Assembly: GCF_003399765.1 (NCBI RefSeq)
Contig: NZ_NFZV01000004.1
Span: 164,951-228,950 of the forward strand
DNA from: Alkalilimnicola ehrlichii
GTDB taxonomy: Bacteria; Pseudomonadota; Gammaproteobacteria; Nitrococcales; AK92
Length of the DNA stretch: 64,000 bases
Reading direction: 5' to 3'
Made by a program: the position numbers and the translations under genes. Shown here piece by piece: positions 31,560 to 40,291 of this stretch. Below the pieces are notes generated by a model, which ran no database searches, was not told the origin of the DNA, and saw only the letters and a program-made list of their open reading frames with translations. Each line of letters starts with the position of its first letter. The first letter of the stretch is position 1.

Positions 31560-32156
31560 ATGCTACAGATTATCTTTTATGTCTTCGCGGCGATCTTGCT
31601 ATTTTCCGCCGTCATGGTCATCAGCGTTAAGAACCCAGTGCACGCGGCTATGTTCCTCGTGCTCTCGTTCTTCAGCGCCGCCGCCATCTGGTTGTTGGGC
31701 GGCGCCGAATTCCTCGGAATCGCGCTAGTGCTCGTATATGTCGGGGCAGTCATGGTGTTGTTCCTGTTCGTGTTGATGATGCTCGATATCAACACGGACA
31801 TTATGCGGCAGGGCTTCGCCCGTTATTTGCCTCTGGGCGCTGCGATCGGCGTGGTTATGGTTGTGCAGATGTTGCTCGTTATCGGTGCTGCACAGATAAC
31901 GCCTGAGGCCGGTGCGGTAGTGGCCGACCCGGACGTTAACAACATCAAGATGATTGGGCAGGTGTTGTACACCGTCTATGTCTATCCGTTCGAATTGGCG
32001 GCGGTCGTGCTTTTGGTCGCGATCATCGCTGCAATCATGTTGACGCTGCACAAACGGCCCGGTACGAAACGACAGGATGTCGGTAAGCAGGTTCGGGTTC
32101 GTAAGGACGAGCGTCTGAAAGTGATCTCGATGCCGGCTGAAAAGCGCGAGCGGTAA
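31560..32156 (+). CDS. nuoJ: NADH-quinone oxidoreductase subunit J
   Basis: Five-span membrane subunit (198 aa) with NPVHAAMFLVLSFFSAAAIW and the pi-bulge helix FLGIALVLVYVGAVMVLFLF. A basic C-terminal tail follows the last span. Confidence 0.95.
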   Translation: MLQIIFYVFAAILLFSAVMVISVKNPVHAAMFLVLSFFSAAAIWLLGGAEFLGIALVLVYVGAVMVLFLFVLMMLDINTDIMRQGFARYLPLGAAIGVVMVVQMLLVIGAAQITPEAGAVVADPDVNNIKMIGQVLYTVYVYPFELAAVVLLVAIIAAIMLTLHKRPGTKRQDVGKQVRVRKDERLKVISMPAEKRER

Positions 32157-32189
32157 ACCAACGCCAGACTTTCCAAGCGGGACTTTTAA

Positions 32190-32495
32190 ATGATTGAACT
32201 GTCCGATTATTTGTACCTGGGGGCGCTCCTGTTCAGCTTGGGAGTGGCCGGTATCTTCCTTAACCGGAAGAATGCCATCGTGCTGCTGATGTCGATCGAG
32301 CTGATTCTGCTTTCGGTCAATATCAACTTTATCGGCTTTTCGTATTACCTGAACGACATTGCCGGGCAGGTGTTCGTGTTCTTCATTCTTACGGTTGCCG
32401 CGGCCGAATCGGCGATTGGTTTGGCCATCCTTGTGGTGTTGTTCCGTAACCGAGGCAGCATCGACGTCGCCGACGTGAGTAGCATGAAGGGCTGA
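32190..32495 (+). CDS. nuoK: NADH-quinone oxidoreductase subunit K
   Basis: Three-span antiporter-related subunit (101 aa). The conserved glutamates lie in [16 protein letters not shown] and [13 protein letters not shown]. Complete; nuoL begins five bases later. Confidence 0.96.
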   Translation: MIELSDYLYLGALLFSLGVAGIFLNRKNAIVLLMSIELILLSVNINFIGFSYYLNDIAGQVFVFFILTVAAAESAIGLAILVVLFRNRGSIDVADVSSMKG

Positions 32496-32500
32496 GCAGC

Positions 32501-34460
32501 ATGGAAAACGTCTATCTCATACTATTGCTTGCGCCACTCGTCGGCGCCATTCTAGCCGGCTTTTCGGAAAGTTGATCGGGCGTGCCGGCGCTCATAGCGT
32601 GACCATTTTAGGTGTCGCGGTTTCGCTAGCGCTTTCGCTTTGGGTGGTTAAAGATCAGTTCTTCGACGGCGGAGAGGTCTATAACGCTACCGTTTATACC
32701 TGGATGCTGGCCGGCGGCATCAACTTTGAGGTCGGTTTCCTCATTGACCGTCTGACCGCCATTATGTTGGTGGTGGTGACCAGCGTATCGTTGATGGTGC
32801 ACGTGTACGCCATCGGCTATATGAAAGACGATCCCGGCTACCAGCGGTTTTTCAGCTACATCTCGCTGTTCACCTTCTCCATGTTGTTATTGGTGATGGC
32901 GAACAACTTTATGCAGTTGTTCGTCGGCTGGGAGTTGGTCGGGCTTGTGTCCTACCTCCTCATCGGCTTCTGGTTCAAACGTCCAACGGCGATTTTGCGA
33001 ACTTCAAGGCCTTCCTGGTCAACCGCGTCGGCGATTTCGGATTCTTGCTCGGTATCGGCGCGGTCCTATTTTACTTTGGCAGTGTCGATTACCTTGAAGT
33101 CTTTGCCGCGGCAGAAGCTAATCCCGACCAGACGATGGAAATCTTCCCAGGCGTCGCTTGGTCGGTAATGACCGTTACTTGCATCTTGTTGTTTATCGGT
33201 GCAATGGGTAAATCGGCGCAGGTTCCGTTACATGTTTGGCTGCCCGACTCGATGGAAGGCCCGACGCCGATTTCTGCGCTTATTCACGCTGCCACCATGG
33301 TGACCGCTGGCATCTTTATGGTCGCTCGCATGTCGCCGATGTACGAACTGACGACCACTGCCTTGAGCTTCGTGCTGATCATCGGCGCCACAGGCGCCTT
33401 GTTCCTGGGCTTGGTGGGCTTGGTACAGAACGATATTAAACGCGTGGTTGCCTACTCGACGTTGTCGCAGTTGGGTTACATGTTCGTCGCTTTGGGTGTG
33501 TCCGCTTATGCAGCGGGCGTATTCCATCTCATGACGCACGCCTTCTTTAAAGCGCTGCTGTTTCTGGGTGCCGGCTCGGTCATCATCGCCATGCACCACG
33601 AGCAGGATATGCGCAAGATGGGCGGTTTGAAGAAATACATGCCGGTTACCTACTGGACCATGCTATTGGGTACGTTGGCGTTGATCGGCGCGCCGTTCTT
33701 CTCCGGCTTCTTCTCGAAGGACGCCATTATCGAAGCAGCCTACTATTCCGACCGCTTCGGCTCGGGGTATGCGTATCTGGCTGTGCTCCTCGGTGTGTTC
33801 GTCACCGCTTTGTATAGTTTCCGTCTGTTCTTCTTGGTTTTCCACGGCAAAGAACGGATGGACGAGCATACGCGCTCGCATCTGCACGAAAGCCCGAAGG
33901 TGGTGACGATACCGCTGATTTTGCTAGCGATTCCTTCCGTAGTCATTGGCTATCTGACTATCGGGCCGCTGCTGTTCGGCGAAGGGTTTGGGCCGGCGAT
34001 TACGGTTGCGGAACAGCATGATGTGCTGGCTTACATCGGCGAAGGATTTACCGGGCCGTTAGGCTTCGTCGTCAACGCCTTCACCTATCCGGCGGTGTAC
34101 GTCGCGGCGCTGGGCACCTTGGCCGCGTGGTTCCTGTACATAAAACGTCCTGACCTGCCGGCTGTATTCAAGCAGCGTTTGAATCTCGGTTACCGGATCT
34201 TGGTGAAAAAGTATGGCTTTGACGAGCTGTATCTCAACGTTTTCGCTGCCGGCGGCCGTGCTTTGGGACGTTTTTTCTGGAAAGTCGGTGACGTCAAGTT
34301 GATCGACGGCATACTGGTGAACGGCACTGCACGTACCATCGGTCGTCTGGCGAGCGTGTTACGGCACGGTCAAACCGGTTACCTGTACCACTATGCTTTC
34401 GTCATGATCATCGGCCTGCTGGGGCTACTGACTTGGTTCGTGATGAGAGTTGTCTCGTAA
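32501..34460 (+). CDS. nuoL: NADH-quinone oxidoreductase subunit L (two frameshifts in this sequence)
   Basis: Distal proton-pumping subunit. ATG 32501 opens MENVYLILLLAPLVGAILAG and then meets TGA. A fifth T in the run at 32561-32564 restores AGFFGKLIGRAG. A second break is at 32991: one G restored gives FKRPTADFANFKAFLVNRVGD. The remainder shows MGKSAQVPLHVWLPDSMEGP and SALIHAATMVTAG, with pump residues intact. Repaired length is 653 aa, normal. Neither break falls at a domain border. Confidence 0.92.
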
Positions 34461-34535
34461 GCGTTTTTGTTTCATTGAGGCCGGCGGCCGCGTGCTGCCT
34501 GGTGCTAACTTGTTTCGCTGGTAAGGAATTGACGG

Positions 34536-36050
34536 ATGTTTGATGCCTGGCCCTTGTTGAGCCTGCTGATTTGGCTGCCGATAGCCGGTGGTGTGCTGGT
34601 TCTCGCCGTCGGTGGTAAGCAGCCGGAGCGTGCGCGCTACTTGGCACTGCTTGTGTCAGTGTTAGTGTTCTTGCTGAGCTTGCCGCTCTTTGCGGGCTTT
34701 AGCACTGAAACTGCTGCGATGCAGTTCGTCGAGCGGGTAGACTGGGTACCGGCACTCGGCGTCGAGTATTACCTCGGTGTTGACGGCATCAGCATGCCGT
34801 TGATTATCCTCACCGCGTTCAGCACGATCTTGGTCGTGCTGGCGAGTTGGCGGGTTATTCAGTACAAGCCGGCGCAGTATCTAGCCGCTTTCCTCATCAT
34901 GGAAGGGATCATGATCGGCGTTTTCAGTGCGCTGGACGCTATCCTGTTCTATGTCTTCTGGGAAGCCATGCTGGTGCCGATGTTCTTGGTTATCGGCATC
35001 TGGGGCGGGCCGAACCGTATCTATGCTACGGTTAAGTTCTTCCTATATACCTTCCTCGGCTCGGTACTGATGTTGGTAGCGTTGATTTACCTCCAGTTCC
35101 AGGCCGAAAGCTTCGACATTCTAGAAATGCACCAGCTCGCCTTGCCGTTTGCGGCGCAAATCTGGGTGTTCTTGGCCTTCTTGCTGGCGTTTGCCGTCAA
35201 AGTGCCGATGTGGCCCGTTCATACCTGGTTGCCGGATGCGCACGTCGAGGCGCCTACGGGCGGTTCGGTCATTCTTGCTGCCATTATGCTCAAGATCGGC
35301 GGATACGGCTTCTTGCGCTTTGCCCTACCGATTACGCCTGAAGCTAGCATGAGCCTGGCCTGGTTGGTTATCGCGCTGTCGCTGGTTGCTGTGGTTTACA
35401 TCGGCCTGGTGGCCATGGTGCAAGAGGATATGAAAAAGCTCATCGCGTATTCGTCGATTGCGCATATGGGCTTTGTAACGCTCGGTTTCTTCCTTATCTT
35501 CCCCATCGCTGCGCAAACGGGCGGCTCCAATGGTGCTGCGTTGCTGGCGTTGGAAGGCGGGATGGTGCAGATGATCTCGCACGGTTTCATTTCCGCCGCG
35601 ATGTTCCTCTGCGTAGGCGTTCTTTACGACCGCATGCATTCTCGCCGTATAAGCGACTACGGCGGGGTTGCGAATAAGATGCCTGTTTTTGCTGCGTTTT
35701 TTGTTCTGTTCGCGATGGCCAACGCTGGTTTGCCGGGCACGTCGGGATTCGTCGGCGAATTCATGGTGATCTTGGCGGCTTTCCAAGCCAACTTCTGGTA
35801 CGCGTTCTTGGCCGGAATGACCTTGGTCCTTGGGGCTGCCTATAGCCTCTGGTTGATCAAGCGGGTGGTTTACGGCGAAGTTGCTAACGACAAAGTGGCG
35901 GCCTTAGAGGACGTCACTATCCGCGAGAAGTTGATACTGGGAATTCTAGCCATAGCCGTGCTGGCGCTTGGTCTGTGGCCAGCGCCGTTGATTGAGGTGA
36001 TGGAACCGACCTTGGCGAACCTGCTTGAGCAGGTGATGGTTGCACGTTAA
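34536..36050 (+). CDS. nuoM: NADH-quinone oxidoreductase subunit M
   Basis: Antiporter-like pump subunit (504 aa, about 14 spans). It has the conserved Glu in FYVFWEAMLVPMFLVIG, the Lys in AFAVKVPMWPVHTWLPDAH, and the second conserved Lys in MVQEDMKKLIAYSSIAHMG. Intact, unlike its neighbours nuoL and nuoN. Confidence 0.96.
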   Translation: MFDAWPLLSLLIWLPIAGGVLVLAVGGKQPERARYLALLVSVLVFLLSLPLFAGFSTETAAMQFVERVDWVPALGVEYYLGVDGISMPLIILTAFSTILVVLASWRVIQYKPAQYLAAFLIMEGIMIGVFSALDAILFYVFWEAMLVPMFLVIGIWGGPNRIYATVKFFLYTFLGSVLMLVALIYLQFQAESFDILEMHQLALPFAAQIWVFLAFLLAFAVKVPMWPVHTWLPDAHVEAPTGGSVILAAIMLKIGGYGFLRFALPITPEASMSLAWLVIALSLVAVVYIGLVAMVQEDMKKLIAYSSIAHMGFVTLGFFLIFPIAAQTGGSNGAALLALEGGMVQMISHGFISAAMFLCVGVLYDRMHSRRISDYGGVANKMPVFAAFFVLFAMANAGLPGTSGFVGEFMVILAAFQANFWYAFLAGMTLVLGAAYSLWLIKRVVYGEVANDKVAALEDVTIREKLILGILAIAVLALGLWPAPLIEVMEPTLANLLEQVMVAR

Positions 36051-36115
36051 CTGACGTACGATCCGTACTTTGCGTAACGGGTCGTGACGATGGGAATGAA
36101 GTTCGAGGAACTCCT

Positions 36116-37603
36116 ATGACCTTAGAGATGCCAGATCTGAGCCCAGCTTCGCCGGTGCCTTTCGAGATGCCAGATCTGAGCCTTGCCCTGCCGGAAATAT
36201 GGGTGTTGAGTGCGGCGTGCATAATCCTCGTCGTCGATCTTTTCACTCGTGATCCGCAGCGTCGGCCAACGTTTTGGTTAACGCAGATCGCGATTTGGGG
36301 CAATTGCCCTGACAATCGGGACGCAGTGGGGCATTCGAGAGCTTACCTTTAATGGTTCTTACGTCGCCGATTCTATTGGCGTCTTACTGAAAGTCGGCGT
36401 CTTGGGCTTGGTGTTTCTGGCCTTCGCCTATTCCCGCCAGTATCTGCATGAGCGAGATATCCTGAAGGGCGAGTTTTATGTCTTAGGGTTGTTAGGTGTG
36501 CTCGGGATGATGGTAATGATCTCGGCACACAACCTGATCTCGCTTTATGTGGGATTGGAGCTGATGTCGCTGTGCATGTACGCACTGGTGGCTATGAACC
36601 GGGAGTCGTTGCGCTCTAGCGAGGCGGCCATGAAGTACTTCGTGCTCGGTGCGTTGGCCTCCGGTGTGCTGTTGTACGGCATGTCTATGCTCTATGGCGC
36701 ATCGGGCAGCCTAGACATCGCGGAAATCGCTGCGGCTGCGGATGCGAATCCCGATAGTGTGTTGTTCGTGTTCGGTCTGGTATTCGTGCTGGTTGGAGTC
36801 GCGTTCAAGTTTGGTGCGGTGCCGTTTCACATGTGGGTGCCGGACGTCTATCAGGCGCGCCGACGGTTATCAGCCAGTACATTGCAACGGCCTCGAAGGT
36901 TGCCGCGGTTGGCTTGTTTATCCGCCTCATTTACGAAGGCTTAGGGCCGCTATCCGAGCATTGGCGGGGAATGTTGATTATTCTTGCCGTGCTGTCGTTC
37001 GCGGCCGGTAATATCTTGGCGCTGGTGCAGACCAACATTAAGCGTCTGTTCGGTTACTCGGCATTTAACCATATCGGTTTTATTTTCTTGGGTTTCATCG
37101 GCGCGGCTTACACCGGTTCCGATGCAGGCATGGCGGCTGCGAGTTTCTATGCGATCACGTATGCGTTAACCGTTGCGGCTACCTTCGGCATCATCATGCT
37201 GCTTAGCCGCAAAGGCTTTGAAGCGGATACGTTGGACGACATCAAAGGTCTGAACGAGCGTAGCGGGTTGTTTGCCTTTGTACTGTTGCTGCTGATGATT
37301 TCCCTGACCGGTATTCCGGGAACCGTCGGCTTCTATGCCAAGTGGGTAGTGGTGCAATCCGTCGTCGATGCTGGCCTGATCTGGTTGGCTATCTTAGCGG
37401 TGATTGCAGCGGTAGTCGGTGCCTTCTATTACTTGCGCATCGTCAAATTGGCCTACTTTGAGAAACCGGCGGAGCAAAGCCCTGAGATTGAAGCTTCGGC
37501 TGGTTTCAAAGCGGTATTGGCCGCAAACGGTCTGGCGATACTCGCGCTGGGTATTTTCCCTGGAACCTTGATTGCTGTATCGAGGGCCGCGTTCGGGCTA
37601 TGA
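36116..37603 (+). CDS. nuoN: NADH-quinone oxidoreductase subunit N (frameshifted in this sequence)
   Basis: Third antiporter-like subunit. Segment 1 ([19 protein letters not shown]) breaks at 36294-36300, where either an extra T, or a lost T plus a lost G, fits. Segment 2 carries [20 protein letters not shown] and [17 protein letters not shown]. It breaks at 36854-36855, where one more G restores [18 protein letters not shown]. Repaired length is 495 or 496 aa. The N-terminus holds a 13-codon near-tandem duplication; ATG 36167 may be the original start. Confidence 0.9.
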
Positions 37604-37920
37604 GTGTTGGTGCCGGAATCCTATTGCTGTTTCTGGTCGCCTTTGTGGCGGCCAACCTCCCATGGTTGACGGAGCGCGTTTTCTTCGTGCTCCGTCCGCC
37701 GGCGCACGGCAAGCGGGAGTGGATACGACTGTTGGAATGGGCTGTGCTCTATGTTCTTGTAGGGTTGATTGGCCGTGGTTTGGAGTATCAATTGACCGGT
37801 CAGATACAACCGCAAGATTGGGAGTTCTACGTCACGACACTTTGCCTGTTCGTCGTGTTCGCACTACCCGGTTTTATTTATCGCCACGATTTGCGTAGAC
37901 ACTTGAGAAAGCGCCGGTGA
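37600..37920 (+). CDS. DUF2818 family membrane protein
   Basis: 106 aa with three hydrophobic segments (LLLFLVAFVAANLPWLTERV; LLEWAVLYVLVGLIG; FYVTTLCLFVVFALPGFIY) and a basic tail. The pattern fits DUF2818, a family usually found directly after nuoN. The start overlaps the nuoN stop by four bases. A complex I-linked role is suggested by context only. Confidence 0.82.
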   Translation: MSVGAGILLLFLVAFVAANLPWLTERVFFVLRPPAHGKREWIRLLEWAVLYVLVGLIGRGLEYQLTGQIQPQDWEFYVTTLCLFVVFALPGFIYRHDLRRHLRKRR

Positions 37921-37956
37921 CCCCCTAATCCTTGAGTTCCAGATTGGGCGCCGGCC

Positions 37957-37985
37957 TTGCATGTAAGCACTAAAATACGTAGAAT
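37957..37985 (+). promoter_or_regulatory. Promoter of the initiator tRNA / rimP-nusA operon
   Basis: TTGCAT (37957-37962), 17 bases, TAGAAT (37980-37985), then the GC-rich discriminator GCGTCGC. It closely resembles the tRNA-Leu promoter. Transcription would start just before the tRNA at 37999. Confidence 0.65.
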
Positions 37986-37998
37986 GCGTCGCATCAGT

Positions 37999-38075
37999 TG
38001 CGGGGTGGAGCAGTCTGGCAGCTCGTCGGGCTCATAACCCGAAGGTCGCAGGTTCAAATCCTGCCCCCGCTACCA
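37999..38075 (+). tRNA. metY: Initiator tRNA-fMet (anticodon CAT)
   Basis: 77 bases with encoded CCA. The anticodon stem has the three G-C pairs (GGG-CTCATAA-CCC) needed for initiation. T arm GCAGG-TTCAAAT-CCTGC. Acceptor positions 2-7 pair with 66-71, while 1 and 72 are T and T, so the end is unpaired as required for formylation. E. coli has C1-A72 instead. Lies before rimP as in E. coli metY. Confidence 0.95.
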
Positions 38076-38086
38076 GCTACTTTGAG

Positions 38087-38111
38087 AAAAGGCCGTTAGC
38101 GGCCTTTTTTT
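38087..38111 (+). terminator. First terminator after tRNA-fMet
   Basis: AAAAGGCC (38087-38094) pairs with GGCCTTTT (38101-38108), followed by a T tract to 38111, twelve bases after the tRNA end. Readthrough must occur if rimP-nusA is expressed from the tRNA promoter. Confidence 0.75.
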
Positions 38112-38162
38112 GTAGCCGCGAGGAAACTTTCACCGTAAGCGGCTGTCTGTTCTTTTGTGTGG

Positions 38163-38184
38163 ATGGGCCTCTGGCCCATTTTTT
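38163..38184 (+). terminator. Second terminator-like hairpin before rimP
   Basis: ATGGGCC, loop TCT, GGCCCAT, then Ts. It ends about 17 bases before the rimP ATG at 38201. In E. coli the metY-rimP-nusA leader also has terminators and is autoregulated by NusA; the same is inferred here. Confidence 0.7.
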
Positions 38185-38200
38185 GTTTGTGTAGCTTGGT

Positions 38201-38653
38201 ATGTCGCGTAGTTCAGAGTTAACCGAATTGTTGGAGCCAGTGGTAAGCGGTATGGGGTATGAATTGGTCGGTATCGAATACCAGGCCAACCCCAAGAACG
38301 CACTGGTTCGTATTTATTTGGACAGCCCAAACGGGGTCACGCTGGATGACTGCGAAAAAGTAAGTCGGCAGGTCAGCGGCGTACTTGATGTGGAAGACCC
38401 GATCAGTGGCCAGTATACGCTGGAGGTGTCTTCGCCAGGGTTGGACCGACCGATATTCAAGGCAAGCGATTACGATCGGTTTGCCGGCGAGAAAGTGAAA
38501 ATCCGCGTGCATGGGTCGCTAGAAGGTCGGCGCAGGTTCGCGGGGGTGCTGCGCGGCCTGAACGGGGATTGCGTGGTTGTCGAAGAAAATGGGGTGGAGA
38601 TCAGCCTGCCCTTGAGCCAGATCGACAAAGCGAATCTGGAGCTTGAGGTGTAA
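38201..38653 (+). CDS. rimP: Ribosome maturation factor RimP
   Basis: Needed for 30S maturation. 150 aa: N-terminal alpha/beta domain (LTELLEPVVSGMGYELVGIE; DSPNGVTLDDCEKVSRQVSG) and SH3-like C-terminal domain (LEVSSPGLDRPIFKASDYDR). Start of the nusA operon proper. Confidence 0.96.
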   Translation: MSRSSELTELLEPVVSGMGYELVGIEYQANPKNALVRIYLDSPNGVTLDDCEKVSRQVSGVLDVEDPISGQYTLEVSSPGLDRPIFKASDYDRFAGEKVKIRVHGSLEGRRRFAGVLRGLNGDCVVVEENGVEISLPLSQIDKANLELEV

Positions 38654-38677
38654 GGCTGCTCGACTGGAGCCGGGAAT

Positions 38678-40179
38678 ATGAGCAAAGAAATCCTGCTGGT
38701 TGTAGAGGCGATTTCCAATGAAAAGGGCGTCGCCAGGGACGTAATCTTCGAAGCCATCGAAGCGGCTCTAGCTTCCGCGACTAAGAAGCGTCACGGAGGC
38801 GAGCTGGATGTACGCGTGGCCGTAGACCGGAAAACCGGTGAGTCATCCACTTTTCGCCGTTGGCATGTGGTTGCCGACGAGGACGAGATCGAGGCGCCGG
38901 AGCAACAGTTAACCCTTGAGCAGGCACGCGAACGCGATGCTTCGGTCGAAGTCGGCGGCATTATCGAAGAGCCGATGGAGTCCATCGGTTTCGGTCGTAT
39001 CGCCGCACAGACCGCAAAACAGGTCATCGTGCAAAAAGTACGCGAAGCGGAACGGCGCAAAGTTGTCGATGCTTTTGCGGACCAAGTCGGCACCTTGATT
39101 ACCGGCGTCGTTAAACGGGTCGACGAGGTAATGTGTTTCTGGATTTAGGCGATAATGCCGAAGCATTCATTCCGCGGGAAGAAATGATTCCCCGCGAAGC
39201 GGTGCGGGCGGGGGATCGTCTGCGAGGGTATTTGAAAGAGGTTCGCTCCGAGCCGCGAGGCCCCCAGCTATTTGTGAGCCGTACGGCACCGGAGTTTTTG
39301 ATTGAATTGTTCAAGCTGGAAGTTCCGGAAGTCGGCCAGGAGCTTATCGATATCTTGGGCAGTGCCCGCGACCCAGGGGCTCGCGCTAAGATATCGGTGC
39401 GGGCGAACGACCCGCGGATCGATCCGGTCGGCGCTTGCGTCGGGATGCGCGGCTCGCGGGTTCAGGCTGTGTCCAACGAACTTTCGGGAGAGCGGATCGA
39501 TATTATCCTTTGGAACGATAACCCCGCTCAGTTCGTGATTAATGCGATGGCACCGGCAGAGGTGGAATCCATTGTTGTTGACGAAGATAACAACAGCATG
39601 GATATCGCGGTCGCCGAAGAGCAACTGTCCCAAGCGATCGGTCGTGGCGGGCAGAACGTCAGGTTAGCGAGCGAATTGACGGGATGGGAGCTGAACGTCA
39701 TGACGGCTGCGGAAGCCGAAGCTAAAAGTGAGGCGGAAGCAGGCGAGTTGCAGCAAATGTTTATGCGGGAGCTGGACGTCGACGAGGAGGTTTCGGCCAT
39801 TCTCGTCCAAGAAGGCTTTTCCAGCTTGGAAGAAGTGGCCTATGTGCCGACCTCGGAACTGCTTGAAGTCGAGGAGTTCGACGAGGATATGGTCGAGGAG
39901 CTTCGTTCTCGCGCGCGTGCGATTTTGGTGTCGCGCGCCGAAGCTCGGGGCGAAGGGCAAGAAGGGCAGGGGCCTGCTCAGGATTTGCTCGAAATGGAAG
40001 GCATGGACGAGGCCTTGGCGAAAGCGATGGCGAAGCGCGGCATTCGTACCATGGAGGACTTGGCGGAGCAGTCTGTCGATGAGCTCATGGAGTTTGACGA
40101 CATGGACGAGGAGCGCGCCGCGGCCTTGATTATGAAAGCGCGAGAGCCCTGGTTTAGCGATCAGGAAGGACAGGCGTGA
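38678..40179 (+). CDS. nusA: Transcription termination/antitermination factor NusA (frameshifted in this sequence)
   Basis: RNA polymerase-binding factor. The N-terminal domain ([20 protein letters not shown]) ends in frame 1 at the S1 domain. The rest ([21 protein letters not shown] domains with GACVGMRG and [20 protein letters not shown]; two acidic C-terminal repeats) is in another frame. One G restored at 39127-39128 gives [15 protein letters not shown] and a 500-aa protein. NusA is essential in related bacteria, so this break is almost certainly a sequence error. Confidence 0.93.
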
Positions 40180-40291
40180 TGGCGCCTGACACACTCGCTG
40201 CTGCATGCCCAATAGAGATTGACGGAGCCCGCACGATGGTTGTCTGAAGAGGTAGATAACCGGTTTGCACAGGGGCCCGGGGAGAGAGAAT

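Noticed and set aside
24862..36855. Programmed frameshifting or true decay of the nuo operon
   Set aside because: No slippery heptamer with downstream structure seen at the sites, and the same kind of break occurs in nusA, bamB and pdxH. Error is simpler.
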